Below, one piece after another: positions 16,548 through 25,905 of a stretch of DNA of 64,000 bases. Within the stretch, counting starts at the first letter, position 1; every line of letters starts with the position of its first letter. The notes beneath the pieces were generated by a model, which was not told where the DNA came from, did no database searches, and saw only the letters and a program-made list of their open reading frames with translations. Source of the DNA: an uncultured Shewanella sp. (lineage in GTDB: Bacteria; Pseudomonadota; Gammaproteobacteria; Enterobacterales; Shewanellaceae); NCBI RefSeq assembly GCF_947501225.1, contig NZ_CANMUW010000017.1:1-64000 (forward strand), given 5' to 3'. Made by a program: the position numbers and the translations under genes.

Positions 16548-17780
16548 ATGTCAAAAGGAAGCAAGTCTGATTCAGTTCACCCCGCTAAAGAGATCCCCAT
16601 CGCTAAGCTGAAACCCGGTATGTATGTTGTTTCAATTTCGAGTGAAAACCGAAGCCTCAGCGTTAAGTCTGAAGGCTATGTGCTTAATGCTGCGAGTATT
16701 AATCAACTGATCCAGTCCGGGATATCTCACGTTGTCGTTGACCCCAGTCGGGAGAAGAAAACAGAAAAGATAGACAAGGTATTACCTCAAATTGGCAGAG
16801 CATCACTGGACAAAGAGAAAGGAAAGCCCGAGATCTCTCTTGAACAGGAGATGAAGGTAGCGAATAAGCTTTACAACAGTGCCAAAAGTATCCAGCAGAA
16901 GATGCTCCGTTCCATTACCGAGGGGAAGGAGATCGATATCGAGGGGATACAGGAGAGTACCGATGCCATTGTCGATTCAATATTCAGAAACCAGGATGCA
17001 CTGTCCTGTTTGTCTCGCCTGAGGATTAAAGATGACTACTTAGTCGAGCACTCGCTTAATACCTCGATCTTAATGACGATTTTTGCAAAACATCTGGATA
17101 TAGACAGGGCGACCATAGAGCAGCTTGCCCTTGGTGCTTTTCTGCACGACATAGGTAAGGTGATGATCCCCGATGAGATCCTGAATAAGCCGGGTAAGCT
17201 CACTGCGCCGGAATATGAGATCATTAAGAATCATGTGTCTCTCGGAGTCAATATTTTAGAGGACACGCCTCATATCTCCCATATGGTGATGAGTATGATA
17301 AAGGAGCATCATGAGCGCATTGATGGTAGCGGTTATCCCTTACAACTAAGCGCCGGTTCCATCTCTAAGTTCGGCCGTATGATAGCGATTGTAGACAGCT
17401 ATGATGCTATGACAGCCGAGCGTGTCTATAAATCCGGCGTTCATCCGATATCTGCATTTAAGAGCCTGATTAAAGAGTCTCCATCGAGTTATGACGATGC
17501 ACTGGTAGAGCAGTTCATTCAATGTTTAGGAGTATACCCTGTGGGTACACTCGTTGAACTCAACAGCGGCAAACTGGGACTGATTAGCCGGTTAAACAGG
17601 AAAAAGCCGCTGAACCCCTATGTTCGCGTGTTTTATAATACCCGCCTGAAGCAGGCGATTGCGATGGAGGAGGTGGATCTGAGCCGCTCAAAATATAAAG
17701 ACCAGATAGACCGCTGTATCAGGCCCGAAGAGTTTAATATTAATTTGCTTGGTTTCTTCAAGGCCGCATTTCTTGATTGA
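16548..17780 (+). CDS. HD-GYP domain protein with DUF3391 (c-di-GMP phosphodiesterase)
   Basis: 410 residues with the same two-part layout as the protein at 3902-5167. An N-terminal DUF3391 domain (IPIAKLKPGMYVV, then SGISHVVVDPS) is followed by an HD-GYP domain with FLHDIGKVMIP and HHERIDGSGYP. It should hydrolyse cyclic di-GMP; catalytic motifs are intact. The ATG at 16548 is preferred over one five codons upstream, as GAGA precedes it at reasonable spacing. It lies about 230 bp after the sigma-54 two-component pair on the same strand, with a weak hairpin between, so joint transcription is possible but unproven. Confidence 0.88.
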   Translation: MSKGSKSDSVHPAKEIPIAKLKPGMYVVSISSENRSLSVKSEGYVLNAASINQLIQSGISHVVVDPSREKKTEKIDKVLPQIGRASLDKEKGKPEISLEQEMKVANKLYNSAKSIQQKMLRSITEGKEIDIEGIQESTDAIVDSIFRNQDALSCLSRLRIKDDYLVEHSLNTSILMTIFAKHLDIDRATIEQLALGAFLHDIGKVMIPDEILNKPGKLTAPEYEIIKNHVSLGVNILEDTPHISHMVMSMIKEHHERIDGSGYPLQLSAGSISKFGRMIAIVDSYDAMTAERVYKSGVHPISAFKSLIKESPSSYDDALVEQFIQCLGVYPVGTLVELNSGKLGLISRLNRKKPLNPYVRVFYNTRLKQAIAMEEVDLSRSKYKDQIDRCIRPEEFNINLLGFFKAAFLD

Positions 17781-17812
17781 AATGCCGCACAGCGAAACTT
17801 TTGAGCAGAGGC

Positions 17813-18451
17813 TCACATCAGGCCGGAAACAATCATTATGGCTACACCGGTAAACAGTAGCCCTGTGAGCAAGTTGATGGCGGGCGTTGCATGACGGATC
17901 TTCCTCTGTATGGCGGGTTTAGATAAAACCAGGGCTATAAGCACAAACCAAAACAGAGATAAGCTCAACAGGATGATAGCCGCACAAACCTTAGTCGCAA
18001 GACTCACCTCCGGGGTTATCATTGCCGAAAACAGGGTAATGAAAAACACCATGGCTTTAGGATTAAGCAGATTCGTGTATAGCCCCTGCATGAAACCTTG
18101 TTTTGGCGTCAACTGATTGAATATTTGTGGCGACTCTTTGTCAGTCATTCCTGCCTTATAGTTTCTCAGGGTGCTGATGATGGCATTGAGCCCCATCCAG
18201 CCCAGATAACTGGCTCCCGCCAACTGTACTATGATGAATATGCTGTCGGAGCTCTTGATAAGTAAACTGACTCCGGTCAGGCTCAGCAGGGTGTGCAGTA
18301 AGATAGCTACAGAGATACCGATTGCAGAAGCGATAGCCGTTCCTCTTCTCTCCTGACTGGCCATCTTGACCACAAGCGCAAAGTCCGGACCCGGACTCGC
18401 CAGAGCGACGCTATGAATGACAGCCAGTGATAGCAGTAAACTTAAATCCAT
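17813..18451 (-). CDS. LysE/RhtB-family amino-acid exporter
   Basis: About 212 residues with six hydrophobic segments and the LysE-family N-terminal signature VALASPGPDFALVVK, followed by AGASYLGWMG and LNPKAMVFF. Such proteins export amino acids or related small metabolites across the inner membrane. Possible starts are ATG at 18463 or 18451; both give the normal family N-terminus, and longer versions add a non-hydrophobic leader that does not fit. It lies 100 bp downstream of an AraC-type regulator on the same strand, which probably controls it. Confidence 0.82.
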   Translation of the reverse strand: MDLSLLLSLAVIHSVALASPGPDFALVVKMASQERRGTAIASAIGISVAILLHTLLSLTGVSLLIKSSDSIFIIVQLAGASYLGWMGLNAIISTLRNYKAGMTDKESPQIFNQLTPKQGFMQGLYTNLLNPKAMVFFITLFSAMITPEVSLATKVCAAIILLSLSLFWFVLIALVLSKPAIQRKIRHATPAINLLTGLLFTGVAIMIVSGLM

Positions 18452-18551
18452 TACATTATCCATAAACCAGTTAATGGGGTTATCATGACGTGACTCTCTG
18501 CTGCTTGATAGGACAAAATTGCACTCTATTTTAACTAGCCTGGCCCTTCTA

Positions 18552-19379
18552 TCACAGCACACGACGCTGAAAATGCGCCGGTGTTACCAGGTAGGCTCGT
18601 TTAAAAGCTTTGTTAAGGTGGCTCTGATCGAAGAATCCTACCCGGTGAGCGATGTCGGCGACACTTTCACCCTTTGCCAGTGCCTTTTTAGCATATTCGA
18701 GCCGCACTCTCTTAAGGTAAGCGTGAGGTGTCATGCCTATAGACTGCTTAAATTTCCTTAAAAACTGAAATTTACTTAAACCGACGCTGCTTGCCAATGA
18801 CTGAAGTTGAAATGTCTGGCCCGGGTCGTCGTGAAACATTGTCATCACCTCTTTCATCTCATTTTGAGTAAGGGGACTTGTTGTGTCACCGAATGCTTGC
18901 GGGAGATCGGCGTGACGCCGAAAAAGCTCTGTGGTAAAGGCCATCATGCCGGTTTCTATCTGTAAACAGCAGATATTGCTTTGTGGCAGAGTCAATAGCT
19001 TATGGAGTTGTAAGAAGGCGCGATAAAGGGCCGGGTCATTGACGATAGGACGGTGAAAAAAGCCTGCTGCTTGTTTCACCTCTGAAGCTATTTGCGCAAT
19101 ATAACTTGCCGGGATCGACATCACATGAACCTGATAGCCTTCCGGGGTATAGCTTTGGCCATTGTGCGTTTCATCCGGGTTGAGGGTCGATATCAATCCT
19201 GGTCCTAAGTGATAAGCACTGCCTTTGTGAGTGTATTGCTGACAACCGCTTGAGACCACTCCGACATGGTAATCGAGGTGAACGTGCCTGTCGAACTCAA
19301 ACTGCTTAAAGTTGGCCAGGCTTAGCTCTATCCCCGACAGTGCAGGGTTATGCCAATATTGAATACTCTCTTGATGCAT
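18552..19379 (-). CDS. AraC-family transcriptional regulator
   Basis: 275 residues. The N-terminal half is the AraC-binding cupin domain (HVHLDYHVGVVSSG, then LNPDETHNG). The last 100 residues hold two helix-turn-helix motifs, ending in GFFDQSHLNKAFKRAYLVTPAHF, typical of this family. The layout is that of AraC regulators found beside LysE exporters, and the next gene downstream encodes one. The inducer is likely the exported amino acid, by inference only. It is divergent from nadE, sharing about 170 bp. Confidence 0.87.
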   Translation of the reverse strand: MHQESIQYWHNPALSGIELSLANFKQFEFDRHVHLDYHVGVVSSGCQQYTHKGSAYHLGPGLISTLNPDETHNGQSYTPEGYQVHVMSIPASYIAQIASEVKQAAGFFHRPIVNDPALYRAFLQLHKLLTLPQSNICCLQIETGMMAFTTELFRRHADLPQAFGDTTSPLTQNEMKEVMTMFHDDPGQTFQLQSLASSVGLSKFQFLRKFKQSIGMTPHAYLKRVRLEYAKKALAKGESVADIAHRVGFFDQSHLNKAFKRAYLVTPAHFQRRVL

Positions 19380-19549
19380 AATGTTTATCTGGGTTCAAAT
19401 ATTGGATTATTCTAACGTTAGCCTAAGAGGGTCTTCTAGTAAATAATTGCAGAACCGAGTTAAACCCGGAATGATAACCGTGTATTTCACGCTTAAATAG
19501 CTCATAATATCTGACTGGCTAATTTTAAAACCTGATTGGAGCTCAGCTT

Positions 19550-20380
19550 GTGAAAGGACAGATCTTACGTGAAATGAAAGTGCAGCCTGCTATCGAGCCT
19601 GAATTTGAGGTGCAAAGACGTGTTGCCTTTATTAAGTCTAAGTTGAAAGAGTCTTATACCCGCACATTAGTGCTTGGGATCAGTGGTGGTGTCGACTCTA
19701 CGCTCGCGGGGCGATTATGCCAGTTGGCTGTCGATGAGCTGAATGAGGGGAGAGAGCAGGGCGATTATCAGTTTATTGCCGTGCGTTTACCCTATCATAT
19801 TCAGAAAGATGAAGATGAGGCGCAGCTGGCTTGTGATTTTATCTCTCCCTCGAAGCAGGTATCTGTCAATATTCATGATGGTGTACTGGGAACCCACCAA
19901 AATACACTTAATGGGCTAAAAGCCGCAGGTGTTGATGTTAGTCAGATTGATAATGTTGATTTTGTCAAAGGCAATGTCAAAGCCAGAATGCGTATGATAG
20001 TACAGTATGAAATTGCCGGTCTGACTGCCGGCCTGGTTGTTGGTACCGATCATAGCGCCGAGAATATTACCGGGTTTTACACTAAGTGGGGAGACGGGGC
20101 TTGTGACTTAGCTCCCTTATTTGGTTTGAATAAACGCCAGGTTCGTTTATTAGCAGATCATCTGGGGGCGCCAGAACTGCTGGTATACAAGGCACCAACG
20201 GCAGATCTTGAGTGTGATAAGCCTCAGTTAGAAGATGAAGCGGCGCTTGGGCTTACCTATGATCAGATTGATGACTTTTTAGAGGGTAAAGAGGTCAGCT
20301 CGGCCGTAGATGATAAACTGATCGGTATCTATAAGGCGACGCAACATAAGCGTGAGCCAATCCCCACCATCTATGATTGA
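19550..20380 (+). CDS. nadE: NH3-dependent NAD+ synthetase
   Basis: 276 residues, the normal size for the ammonia-dependent enzyme. It converts deamido-NAD+ to NAD+ with ATP and ammonia, the last step of NAD synthesis. The ATP-pyrophosphatase P-loop GISGGVDSTLAGRL is near residue 45. Other family markers are VVGTDHSAENITGFYTKWGDG and the C-terminal KRxPIP-type motif (KREPIPTIYD). It starts with GTG, with GGAG about eight bases ahead. A strong terminator follows. Confidence 0.95.
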   Translation: MKGQILREMKVQPAIEPEFEVQRRVAFIKSKLKESYTRTLVLGISGGVDSTLAGRLCQLAVDELNEGREQGDYQFIAVRLPYHIQKDEDEAQLACDFISPSKQVSVNIHDGVLGTHQNTLNGLKAAGVDVSQIDNVDFVKGNVKARMRMIVQYEIAGLTAGLVVGTDHSAENITGFYTKWGDGACDLAPLFGLNKRQVRLLADHLGAPELLVYKAPTADLECDKPQLEDEAALGLTYDQIDDFLEGKEVSSAVDDKLIGIYKATQHKREPIPTIYD

Positions 20381-20402
20381 AGCCGCTCGGCTCACACGTT
20401 AA

Positions 20403-20429
20403 AAAGAAGGCGCTAATGGCGCCTTCTTT
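20403..20429. terminator. Rho-independent terminator after nadE
   Basis: A perfect 11-bp stem (AAAGAAGGCGC with GCGCCTTCTTT) and a five-base loop. Being A-rich and T-rich at either side, it can serve both nadE and the convergent gene that ends at 20434. Confidence 0.85.
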
Positions 20430-20433
20430 ATTA

Positions 20434-20907
20434 TTACTGCTGCAACAGCTCACGAGTCTGTGCAATCAGCTCATTGGGGTATTGTCGATAGTCTAAGTAG
20501 GGGACTTTTAGTATTCGCCCGCCATTAAATGCCAGCTTATCTGCGCTATCGAGCGCTTGAAATACCAGGTCCTTTGTTTCAGGTTGCAGCTGTTTCTGAG
20601 ATGCTCCGCCTGTGATGAAGTGCCACTGGGCTTGAGAAGATAACCTGGACGATGCGATTAAGATCTGTTCATCGCGTTTGAGTAGCTGAGTATCGCGATA
20701 CAGCTTCCAATTATCATCGGGCGCGGTAATCTTTGCCATGATGGTGAGAATTTTTCGCCAATGATTACCATTAAGCTCGATAATTTGTGAAATAGCGTCG
20801 GGAGCCCCGCAGTGCCAGTTTTTTGGAAGGATAGGTGGAGATGGCAGATAGAAACAAAATTTTGCTGCAGGAGAGCCTAAGTTATTTATGGTAGAGCTAA
20901 CGCACAT
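20434..20907 (-). CDS. Conserved hypothetical protein (DUF6942-like)
   Basis: 157 residues, apparently soluble, no signal peptide or membrane span. The segments NWHCGAPDAISQIIELNGNHWRKI, then YRDTQLL, and the C-terminal PYLDYRQYPN resemble a family in Vibrio and Shewanella that I recall as DUF6942; that name is from memory. The function is unknown. It is convergent with nadE and divergent from the hydrolase gene at 21036. Confidence 0.65.
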   Translation of the reverse strand: MCVSSTINNLGSPAAKFCFYLPSPPILPKNWHCGAPDAISQIIELNGNHWRKILTIMAKITAPDDNWKLYRDTQLLKRDEQILIASSRLSSQAQWHFITGGASQKQLQPETKDLVFQALDSADKLAFNGGRILKVPYLDYRQYPNELIAQTRELLQQ

Positions 20908-21035
20908 AATCTGGCCTGATACAGGATGGGAGTTTGGTATAAGATACTAAAAGCATGTAATTTATATCAATTCATAATGCGTAAATAAATGTAGCTTGCT
21001 CACTCCACTGTTTAGTACCGGTTTCAAGGATAGTC

Positions 21036-22493
21036 ATGAAAACGATTGTTATAGGTTCGACCAAACACCTCATTATGGCGCTCTTTTATGCATCGTTGGG
21101 GGTGGGGCTTGCCCTGCTTGCACTGGGAGTTTGGTTGTTGAACTCCAGGCCCGATCTTGATGTTTGGCACACGGCCGAGTTGAGCTCAGAGTATGAGAGA
21201 AGCCTCGAACTACGGACGTTCGGCGAATATCAACTACTTGAGAGTCGATTGTTTGATGAGCTTGAGACAGAGGTCTATGGAAAAACTAATGGCTCGAACC
21301 ATTCGGTATTAAATCGATATGTCAGGGGAAGTTTAGCCGATCCAAATAAGTGGCGAATCGATTGGAATCGGAGTTATGAGTGGCCAGAAGATGAGGCCGA
21401 CTTCGGTGTTTTGCTGCTCCATGGAATGTCAGACTCTCCCTATGCACTCTCTCATGTAGCCCGACACTTTAAGGGAAAAGCCCATCTTCTTGGCTTAAGG
21501 TTGCCGGGTCATGGCACGGTTCCATCCGCTCTGGTGGACCTGCGGTGGCAGGATATGGCATCGGCAGTATCACTTGCGACGCAGCATATGCAGACTGTGT
21601 TGAAGGGCCGTCCTTTGTATGTGGTTGGCTTTTCAACCGGTGCGGCTTTAGCGTTGAATCATGAGCTGGAGCGCCTGGTTAATAGGCAGGGGGCTGATTA
21701 TGATGGAATGATATTTATCTCACCGGCAATCGGTCTGCCTCCGGTTGCTGCCGGGGCTAAGTGGCAAGCCCGTTTGGGGGAGTTGTTAGGCCTGGAAAAA
21801 CTCAATTGGAACAGCATTCAAACGGAGTATGACCCTTTCAAATATAATTCATTTGCGGTGAATGCCGGTGACGTGGTTTACCGGTTGGCGGAGCGGAATC
21901 AAGCGATGCTGGATCGCCTTTCAATGGAAGAGTTACTGTCACTGTCACCGATTTTATCGTTTCAGTCTGTCACCGATGCTACCGTTTCGAGTAGGGCTGT
22001 TTTGTCAGAACTCTATATGAAATTACCCGCTAATGGTCATGAGCTGGTGATGTTCGATATTAACCGAGACCCGGTAAATATGAGCTTGATAAATTATGAT
22101 CCCTTATCAGCGGTGAACGAGATGATAGAGGGGGAAAGTTTACAGTTTCAGTTTACTCTGATTGAAAACATAAATGATTCAGGTGAGCGGCTAAGCCAGG
22201 TAAAGGCGAGAAGACAAGTTCAAGCAGGTTTATCAACAAACACTGAGTTATCGCTGCGATGGCCAAGAAATGTCTTTTCACTGTCACATGTCGCACTTCC
22301 GTATCCTATCGAAGATAGTCTCTATGGCCCTGAAGGTGTCCATTTTGTCGAACGGGTTCAAATCGGGGCTGCTTCATCGAGAGGAGAGAGAGGGGTATTG
22401 AGTGTTTCTGCCGATGAGATATTAAGGCAGAAGTGGAATCCTTTTTTCCCATATATCATCGAACGGATCGATGGCTTTGTTTTGCCCCGTTAA
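21036..22493 (+). CDS. Membrane-anchored alpha/beta hydrolase
   Basis: 485 residues. An N-terminal hydrophobic helix (about 12-33) anchors it to the inner membrane, probably facing the periplasm. The hydrolase domain has the oxyanion strand VLLLHGMSDSPYAL, RLPGHGT, and the nucleophile elbow GFSTG (serine nucleophile). The catalytic acid and histidine lie in the C-terminal third, where SLSHVALPYP is a good His candidate. It resembles carboxylesterase or lysophospholipase-type enzymes, but the substrate cannot be deduced. AAGGA precedes the ATG. It is convergent with the cyclase gene at 22509, separated by only 15 bp. Confidence 0.78.
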   Translation: MKTIVIGSTKHLIMALFYASLGVGLALLALGVWLLNSRPDLDVWHTAELSSEYERSLELRTFGEYQLLESRLFDELETEVYGKTNGSNHSVLNRYVRGSLADPNKWRIDWNRSYEWPEDEADFGVLLLHGMSDSPYALSHVARHFKGKAHLLGLRLPGHGTVPSALVDLRWQDMASAVSLATQHMQTVLKGRPLYVVGFSTGAALALNHELERLVNRQGADYDGMIFISPAIGLPPVAAGAKWQARLGELLGLEKLNWNSIQTEYDPFKYNSFAVNAGDVVYRLAERNQAMLDRLSMEELLSLSPILSFQSVTDATVSSRAVLSELYMKLPANGHELVMFDINRDPVNMSLINYDPLSAVNEMIEGESLQFQFTLIENINDSGERLSQVKARRQVQAGLSTNTELSLRWPRNVFSLSHVALPYPIEDSLYGPEGVHFVERVQIGAASSRGERGVLSVSADEILRQKWNPFFPYIIERIDGFVLPR

Positions 22494-22508
22494 GCCACGA
22501 CACAGCGG

Positions 22509-24683
22509 CTATGATAATTTGCGCGGCTCGGTAATGGACACGACGACTCTATCTCTCCCCTGATCCTTAGCCCTGTAAAGATTAAGGTCGGCCTGCTTAA
22601 ACCAGCATTCGAGTGAGTCACTATAGGTGGCATTAGATACGATGCCACCTATGCTGACGGTCATGGTGATAGGCTCGCCATCATGTGGGTTGCTTATCTG
22701 CAGAGTGCGCACCTTACGTCTGAACTCATTGAGATGCTCCTCAATCATCAGCACATTACACAGAGGCAGGATAAGCAGAAACTCCTCTCCTCCGTATCGG
22801 GCTATGACATCTGTGTCTCGTTTGAAAAACAGACGCATATGTTTAGCTATGACACGCAAGCACTCATCTCCCCCTTGGTGACCATAGGTATCGTTGATGG
22901 TTTTGAAGTTATCTATGTCTAAGATAGCCAATGCCATGGCTTCGTCACTTCTGTGGCAGAACTCCTGTATCGAGTTAAATTTTGTCTCGGCATAGCGGCG
23001 GTTAAAGAGGCCGGTCAATTCATCTTTTTCAACAAGGCTCTGGAGCTTTTCGTTGGCTTTCTCAAGCTCAACCGTTCTTATCGCGACCTTCTCCTCCAGC
23101 TCCAGTTGATGACGTATCAGCTGCTGTTTGCTCTGCCTGATGCTCTGATACAGGGTCACAAATTCACGGGGAGACTCCTGATCGATACTGAAGGAGGCCG
23201 CATCCTGCTCTCCCTTTTCAGCAAATTTATTAGCCAGAGCACTCAGAGGGGTCGTCAATCTCTGACTAATGACTCTGGTTAGAACAAGTGTGATGATGAG
23301 TGACAGAATTAAGATTGCGAAAGTAGTTAAGTATTGCTGCTCTACTGTTTTTAGCAGAGGTGCGAAAGGGTGAACGACAAATAGTTGCCAGTTGTTGTTG
23401 AGTGTATGGCTGGAATAGACAAATTCAGGATTTGGGTTATCGATATCGTGCAGGCTTAGCATCTCCAGACTGGTTCTGTATTCTTTACCGCTCTCTGCCC
23501 AGGTGAATTGTGACAGAGGGGCGAGATTAAGTACTTTCGATGCGTAGATGATTCGATAGTTCTCATCAATGATGATCATCGACTGCTGGCGATGACCCGT
23601 ACTATTTTTATCGATATCGGCAAAGGTCTTCAGATTCAAAGAGCCTTCAATGATTCCGGTAGGCTGATTGGCGTCGTTAGAGTGATAGATGGGAGCACTG
23701 ACAGCCACGATGGGATCACTACCAAAGCCACGGCCTAAAAAAACCGGGGAGACGTAGGTTTTCTGATTGAAAAATGCCTCTTGAAAGTAGTGCCTGTCTT
23801 TTACACTTAGCCCGTTTATGTTGTCCTTGTCGCGATTAAGCCGGGAGTAGGGGCTGGCAGCGATGATTTGAGCCTCGGCATCGGTTACCAGCATAGTGAT
23901 GAAGCCCGGATAACTTTGGTGAAGCTTTGAGAGTCGACTCTGCCAGCTCTGGATATCCGTTTCAGAGAGGCTGAGCCAGCGGGCCGCATTATCTATCGCC
24001 TTTTTGTGAGTCTCTATAAAGACCTCTGTATTAAGTCCCAGGTTAGCTGCTGAGCCCGTTAAACTCTCTTTAAGGCGGATCTGCTGTTTCTCTATCACCT
24101 GATGGTTGAATATTAAGGTTGCTCCCAACAGTGAGATGGTGAGGATTAAGGTGAAGCTATAGGTTAACTGGGCATTAAAGGTTCTTCGTTTTTGATCTTT
24201 TATTTTGCCTTTTAAGTTCCAAAACGGAGAAAAAACGGTGACTAAAAGAGAGCCCAGCGCCGCGTAGATTAAGCCGTTAACCCCCTGTTTTAAAGTTACA
24301 AACGGTATATGGCTTTCCGGTTGATTGGAGAACAGCAGGATGTAAGCGTAAAAAAGTGGCATACCTATGAGCAGCCAATAACCTATGTCGGCGTAGAGGG
24401 CGTAAATATCTTTGCGTCTGGCGTACCCTAACCAGACCGCTTCGAGGGAAAATAGAATGAATACATGCCAGCTTCCCCAGGTAATGTATAGACCCGTTGC
24501 ACAAAGGAGTGCTGTGAGAAGGGCAAACCAGGGCCCGAGCAGAATGGCCGTAACAACAACAAGGATATTCCCCCAAATAAGCTGAACATTGCCGAACAGG
24601 GGAATAGGGATCAGGTTAGCCAATAGGCCCATCAGGCCCAGTACCAGAGTTAACTTTATATGTTGCCGATTGATTCTGCGCAT
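22509..24683 (-). CDS. Membrane diguanylate cyclase (GGDEF)
   Basis: 724 residues. An N-terminal block of about six spans (residues 10-165) resembles MASE-type sensor regions. It is followed by a periplasmic Cache-like domain (about 190-440) with DRHYFQEA, then one more span, a HAMP-like linker, a coiled coil, and the GGDEF domain. The active site is GGEEF at 631-635. An intact inhibitory site R622-xx-D625 lies five residues ahead of it, so product feedback is expected. It makes cyclic di-GMP from two GTP. It opposes in function the two HD-GYP proteins nearby. No EAL domain is present. Confidence 0.92.
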   Translation of the reverse strand: MRRINRQHIKLTLVLGLMGLLANLIPIPLFGNVQLIWGNILVVVTAILLGPWFALLTALLCATGLYITWGSWHVFILFSLEAVWLGYARRKDIYALYADIGYWLLIGMPLFYAYILLFSNQPESHIPFVTLKQGVNGLIYAALGSLLVTVFSPFWNLKGKIKDQKRRTFNAQLTYSFTLILTISLLGATLIFNHQVIEKQQIRLKESLTGSAANLGLNTEVFIETHKKAIDNAARWLSLSETDIQSWQSRLSKLHQSYPGFITMLVTDAEAQIIAASPYSRLNRDKDNINGLSVKDRHYFQEAFFNQKTYVSPVFLGRGFGSDPIVAVSAPIYHSNDANQPTGIIEGSLNLKTFADIDKNSTGHRQQSMIIIDENYRIIYASKVLNLAPLSQFTWAESGKEYRTSLEMLSLHDIDNPNPEFVYSSHTLNNNWQLFVVHPFAPLLKTVEQQYLTTFAILILSLIITLVLTRVISQRLTTPLSALANKFAEKGEQDAASFSIDQESPREFVTLYQSIRQSKQQLIRHQLELEEKVAIRTVELEKANEKLQSLVEKDELTGLFNRRYAETKFNSIQEFCHRSDEAMALAILDIDNFKTINDTYGHQGGDECLRVIAKHMRLFFKRDTDVIARYGGEEFLLILPLCNVLMIEEHLNEFRRKVRTLQISNPHDGEPITMTVSIGGIVSNATYSDSLECWFKQADLNLYRAKDQGRDRVVVSITEPRKLS

Positions 24684-24869
24684 AACGCCTTATTATTGTT
24701 AAGGTATTGGCTAAGTATAGATGCTAGCGGGTTAAATCTGTTTACTCAACATAAATGTAACAAGTCGCGTGAATTAGCTTATGGAGTAAACTGCTGCTCG
24801 TAGAGCGGAAGTGGTATCTATAGGTGGTGGGGTTAGCTGGAGGGAAAACCTGATATGGTGAGCCAGAGA

Positions 24870-24885
24870 AAGCCGTTAACGGCTT
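24870..24885 (-). terminator. Short hairpin downstream of efpL
   Basis: AAGCCG-TTAA-CGGCTT is a perfect palindromic hairpin about 40 bases past the efpL stop codon. It is followed on the minus strand only by a pyrimidine-rich TCTCT. It is a weak terminator candidate. Confidence 0.4.
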
Positions 24886-24927
24886 GCAGATGCCGGCGGC
24901 TAACTCTGATTTTTATCTTTTTTTCTG

Positions 24928-25503
24928 CTACTTAGAGTCTGCGCGACTCATGAACTTATGCTCAGCGGTGTTGATCTTAATCTTTTCACCGTTCGCAATA
25001 TATTCAGGAACTTGTACCGAAAGGCCGGTAGAGAGAATGGCGGGTTTTGTACGGGCACTGGCAGAAGCCCCTTTAATGGAAGGGTCTGTTTCTACAATCA
25101 CCAGCTCGACGTGAGCGGGGAGTTCGATGGCAACAGGAGCTCCATCGACGGTGAGCACATGTAGGCCTTGAGTCTCTTCGGTGATGAAGAGTATCTCCTC
25201 AGCAATTGAATCTTTATTAAAGTGATAGGGAGTATAATCGGCAACGTCCATGAAGACATACTCATCGCCATCAATATAGGAGAAGGTCACTTCATGATGA
25301 CTGAGATCGGCAAGGTTGATCATCTCGTCGGCTTTGAAAGTATGATCTAGCTTCGAACCCGTCGCGACATCGTACATGCGCATACGATATAAGCTGCCAC
25401 CTGCGCGACCTTGTGGAACGGAGCGCTCGATGTCTCTGATGAGGTAAACATTATTGTTGAACTCGATTGCGGTATTCTTTTTAACTTCACTTGCCTTAGG
25501 CAT
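24928..25503 (-). CDS. efpL: Elongation factor P-like protein EfpL (YeiP)
   Basis: 191 residues in three beta-barrel domains. The N-terminal loop that reaches the peptidyl-transferase centre carries R33 in PQGRAGGS, rather than the modified Lys of standard EF-P. That arginine and the YeiP-type sequence throughout identify EfpL, which helps ribosomes through proline-rich and other stalling motifs. No modification enzyme is needed for the arginine form. It has its own promoter region; the upstream gap to the tRNA gene is over 300 bp. Confidence 0.92.
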   Translation of the reverse strand: MPKASEVKKNTAIEFNNNVYLIRDIERSVPQGRAGGSLYRMRMYDVATGSKLDHTFKADEMINLADLSHHEVTFSYIDGDEYVFMDVADYTPYHFNKDSIAEEILFITEETQGLHVLTVDGAPVAIELPAHVELVIVETDPSIKGASASARTKPAILSTGLSVQVPEYIANGEKIKINTAEHKFMSRADSK

Positions 25504-25689
25504 GATAACGATCCCGAAAAATTAACTGGCAGACAAAGTATCATGAAGTTAGTCAGATACCAATGTTGCCGGGCTCAAATTAAACCGATTTGTGCACCAA
25601 ACCCGGCTAATACCAATCTGTATAAGAACGTGATCTACTCAGAGTTGTTTTTGGCAAACTAAAATAGATGATGCAATGGTGATCCCTTG

Positions 25690-25822
25690 TGAAGCTATTC
25701 TTTGAGGAAGCAGGCTGCCAAAAAACCATTTGAAAGGCGAGACTCGTTGCCGGTAAGGGACGCAAAAGAAAGTCGCGGACCATAAAGCAAAAAAGCAGAA
25801 CTCTTTCGAGTTCTGCTTTTTT
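25690..25822 (+). ncRNA. Possible structured RNA ending in a terminator (weak c-di-GMP-I riboswitch resemblance)
   Basis: This 325-bp gap has no protein gene. At about 25755-25780 the plus strand reads AAGGGACGCAAAAG followed by CGCGGACC. GGGACGCAAA is the most conserved block of the c-di-GMP-I (GEMM) aptamer. Upstream, AAACC and GAAA blocks occur in the right order, but the spacing is stretched and the second aptamer arm is missing. A strong terminator follows directly. No plus-strand gene follows it, so it would act as a small RNA, a decayed riboswitch, or chance. The promoter is not clear. Confidence 0.3.
25789..25822. terminator. Bidirectional Rho-independent terminator
   Basis: A long perfect inverted repeat (AAAAAAGCAGAACT with AGTTCTGCTTTTTT, with only a few bases in the loop) gives T-runs on both strands. 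On the minus strand it ends the tRNA-Pro transcript; on the plus strand it would end the putative RNA above. Confidence 0.9.
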
Positions 25823-25828
25823 AGAATG

Positions 25829-25905
25829 TGGTCGGGATAGCAGGATTTGAACCTGCGATCTCTTGTCCCCCAGACAAGCGCCTTACCGGACTAGGCCATA
25901 TCCCG
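25829..25905 (-). tRNA. tRNA-Pro (anticodon GGG)
   Basis: 77 nucleotides including an encoded CCA end. The acceptor stem is CGGGATA pairing with TATCCCG. The anticodon stem CTTGT/ACAAG encloses the loop CTGGGGG, which puts GGG at positions 34-36. The T-loop GGTTCGAATCC is standard. The first base pair C-G and A73 fit bacterial proline tRNA. The gene stands alone, with a strong terminator just downstream. Confidence 0.95.
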
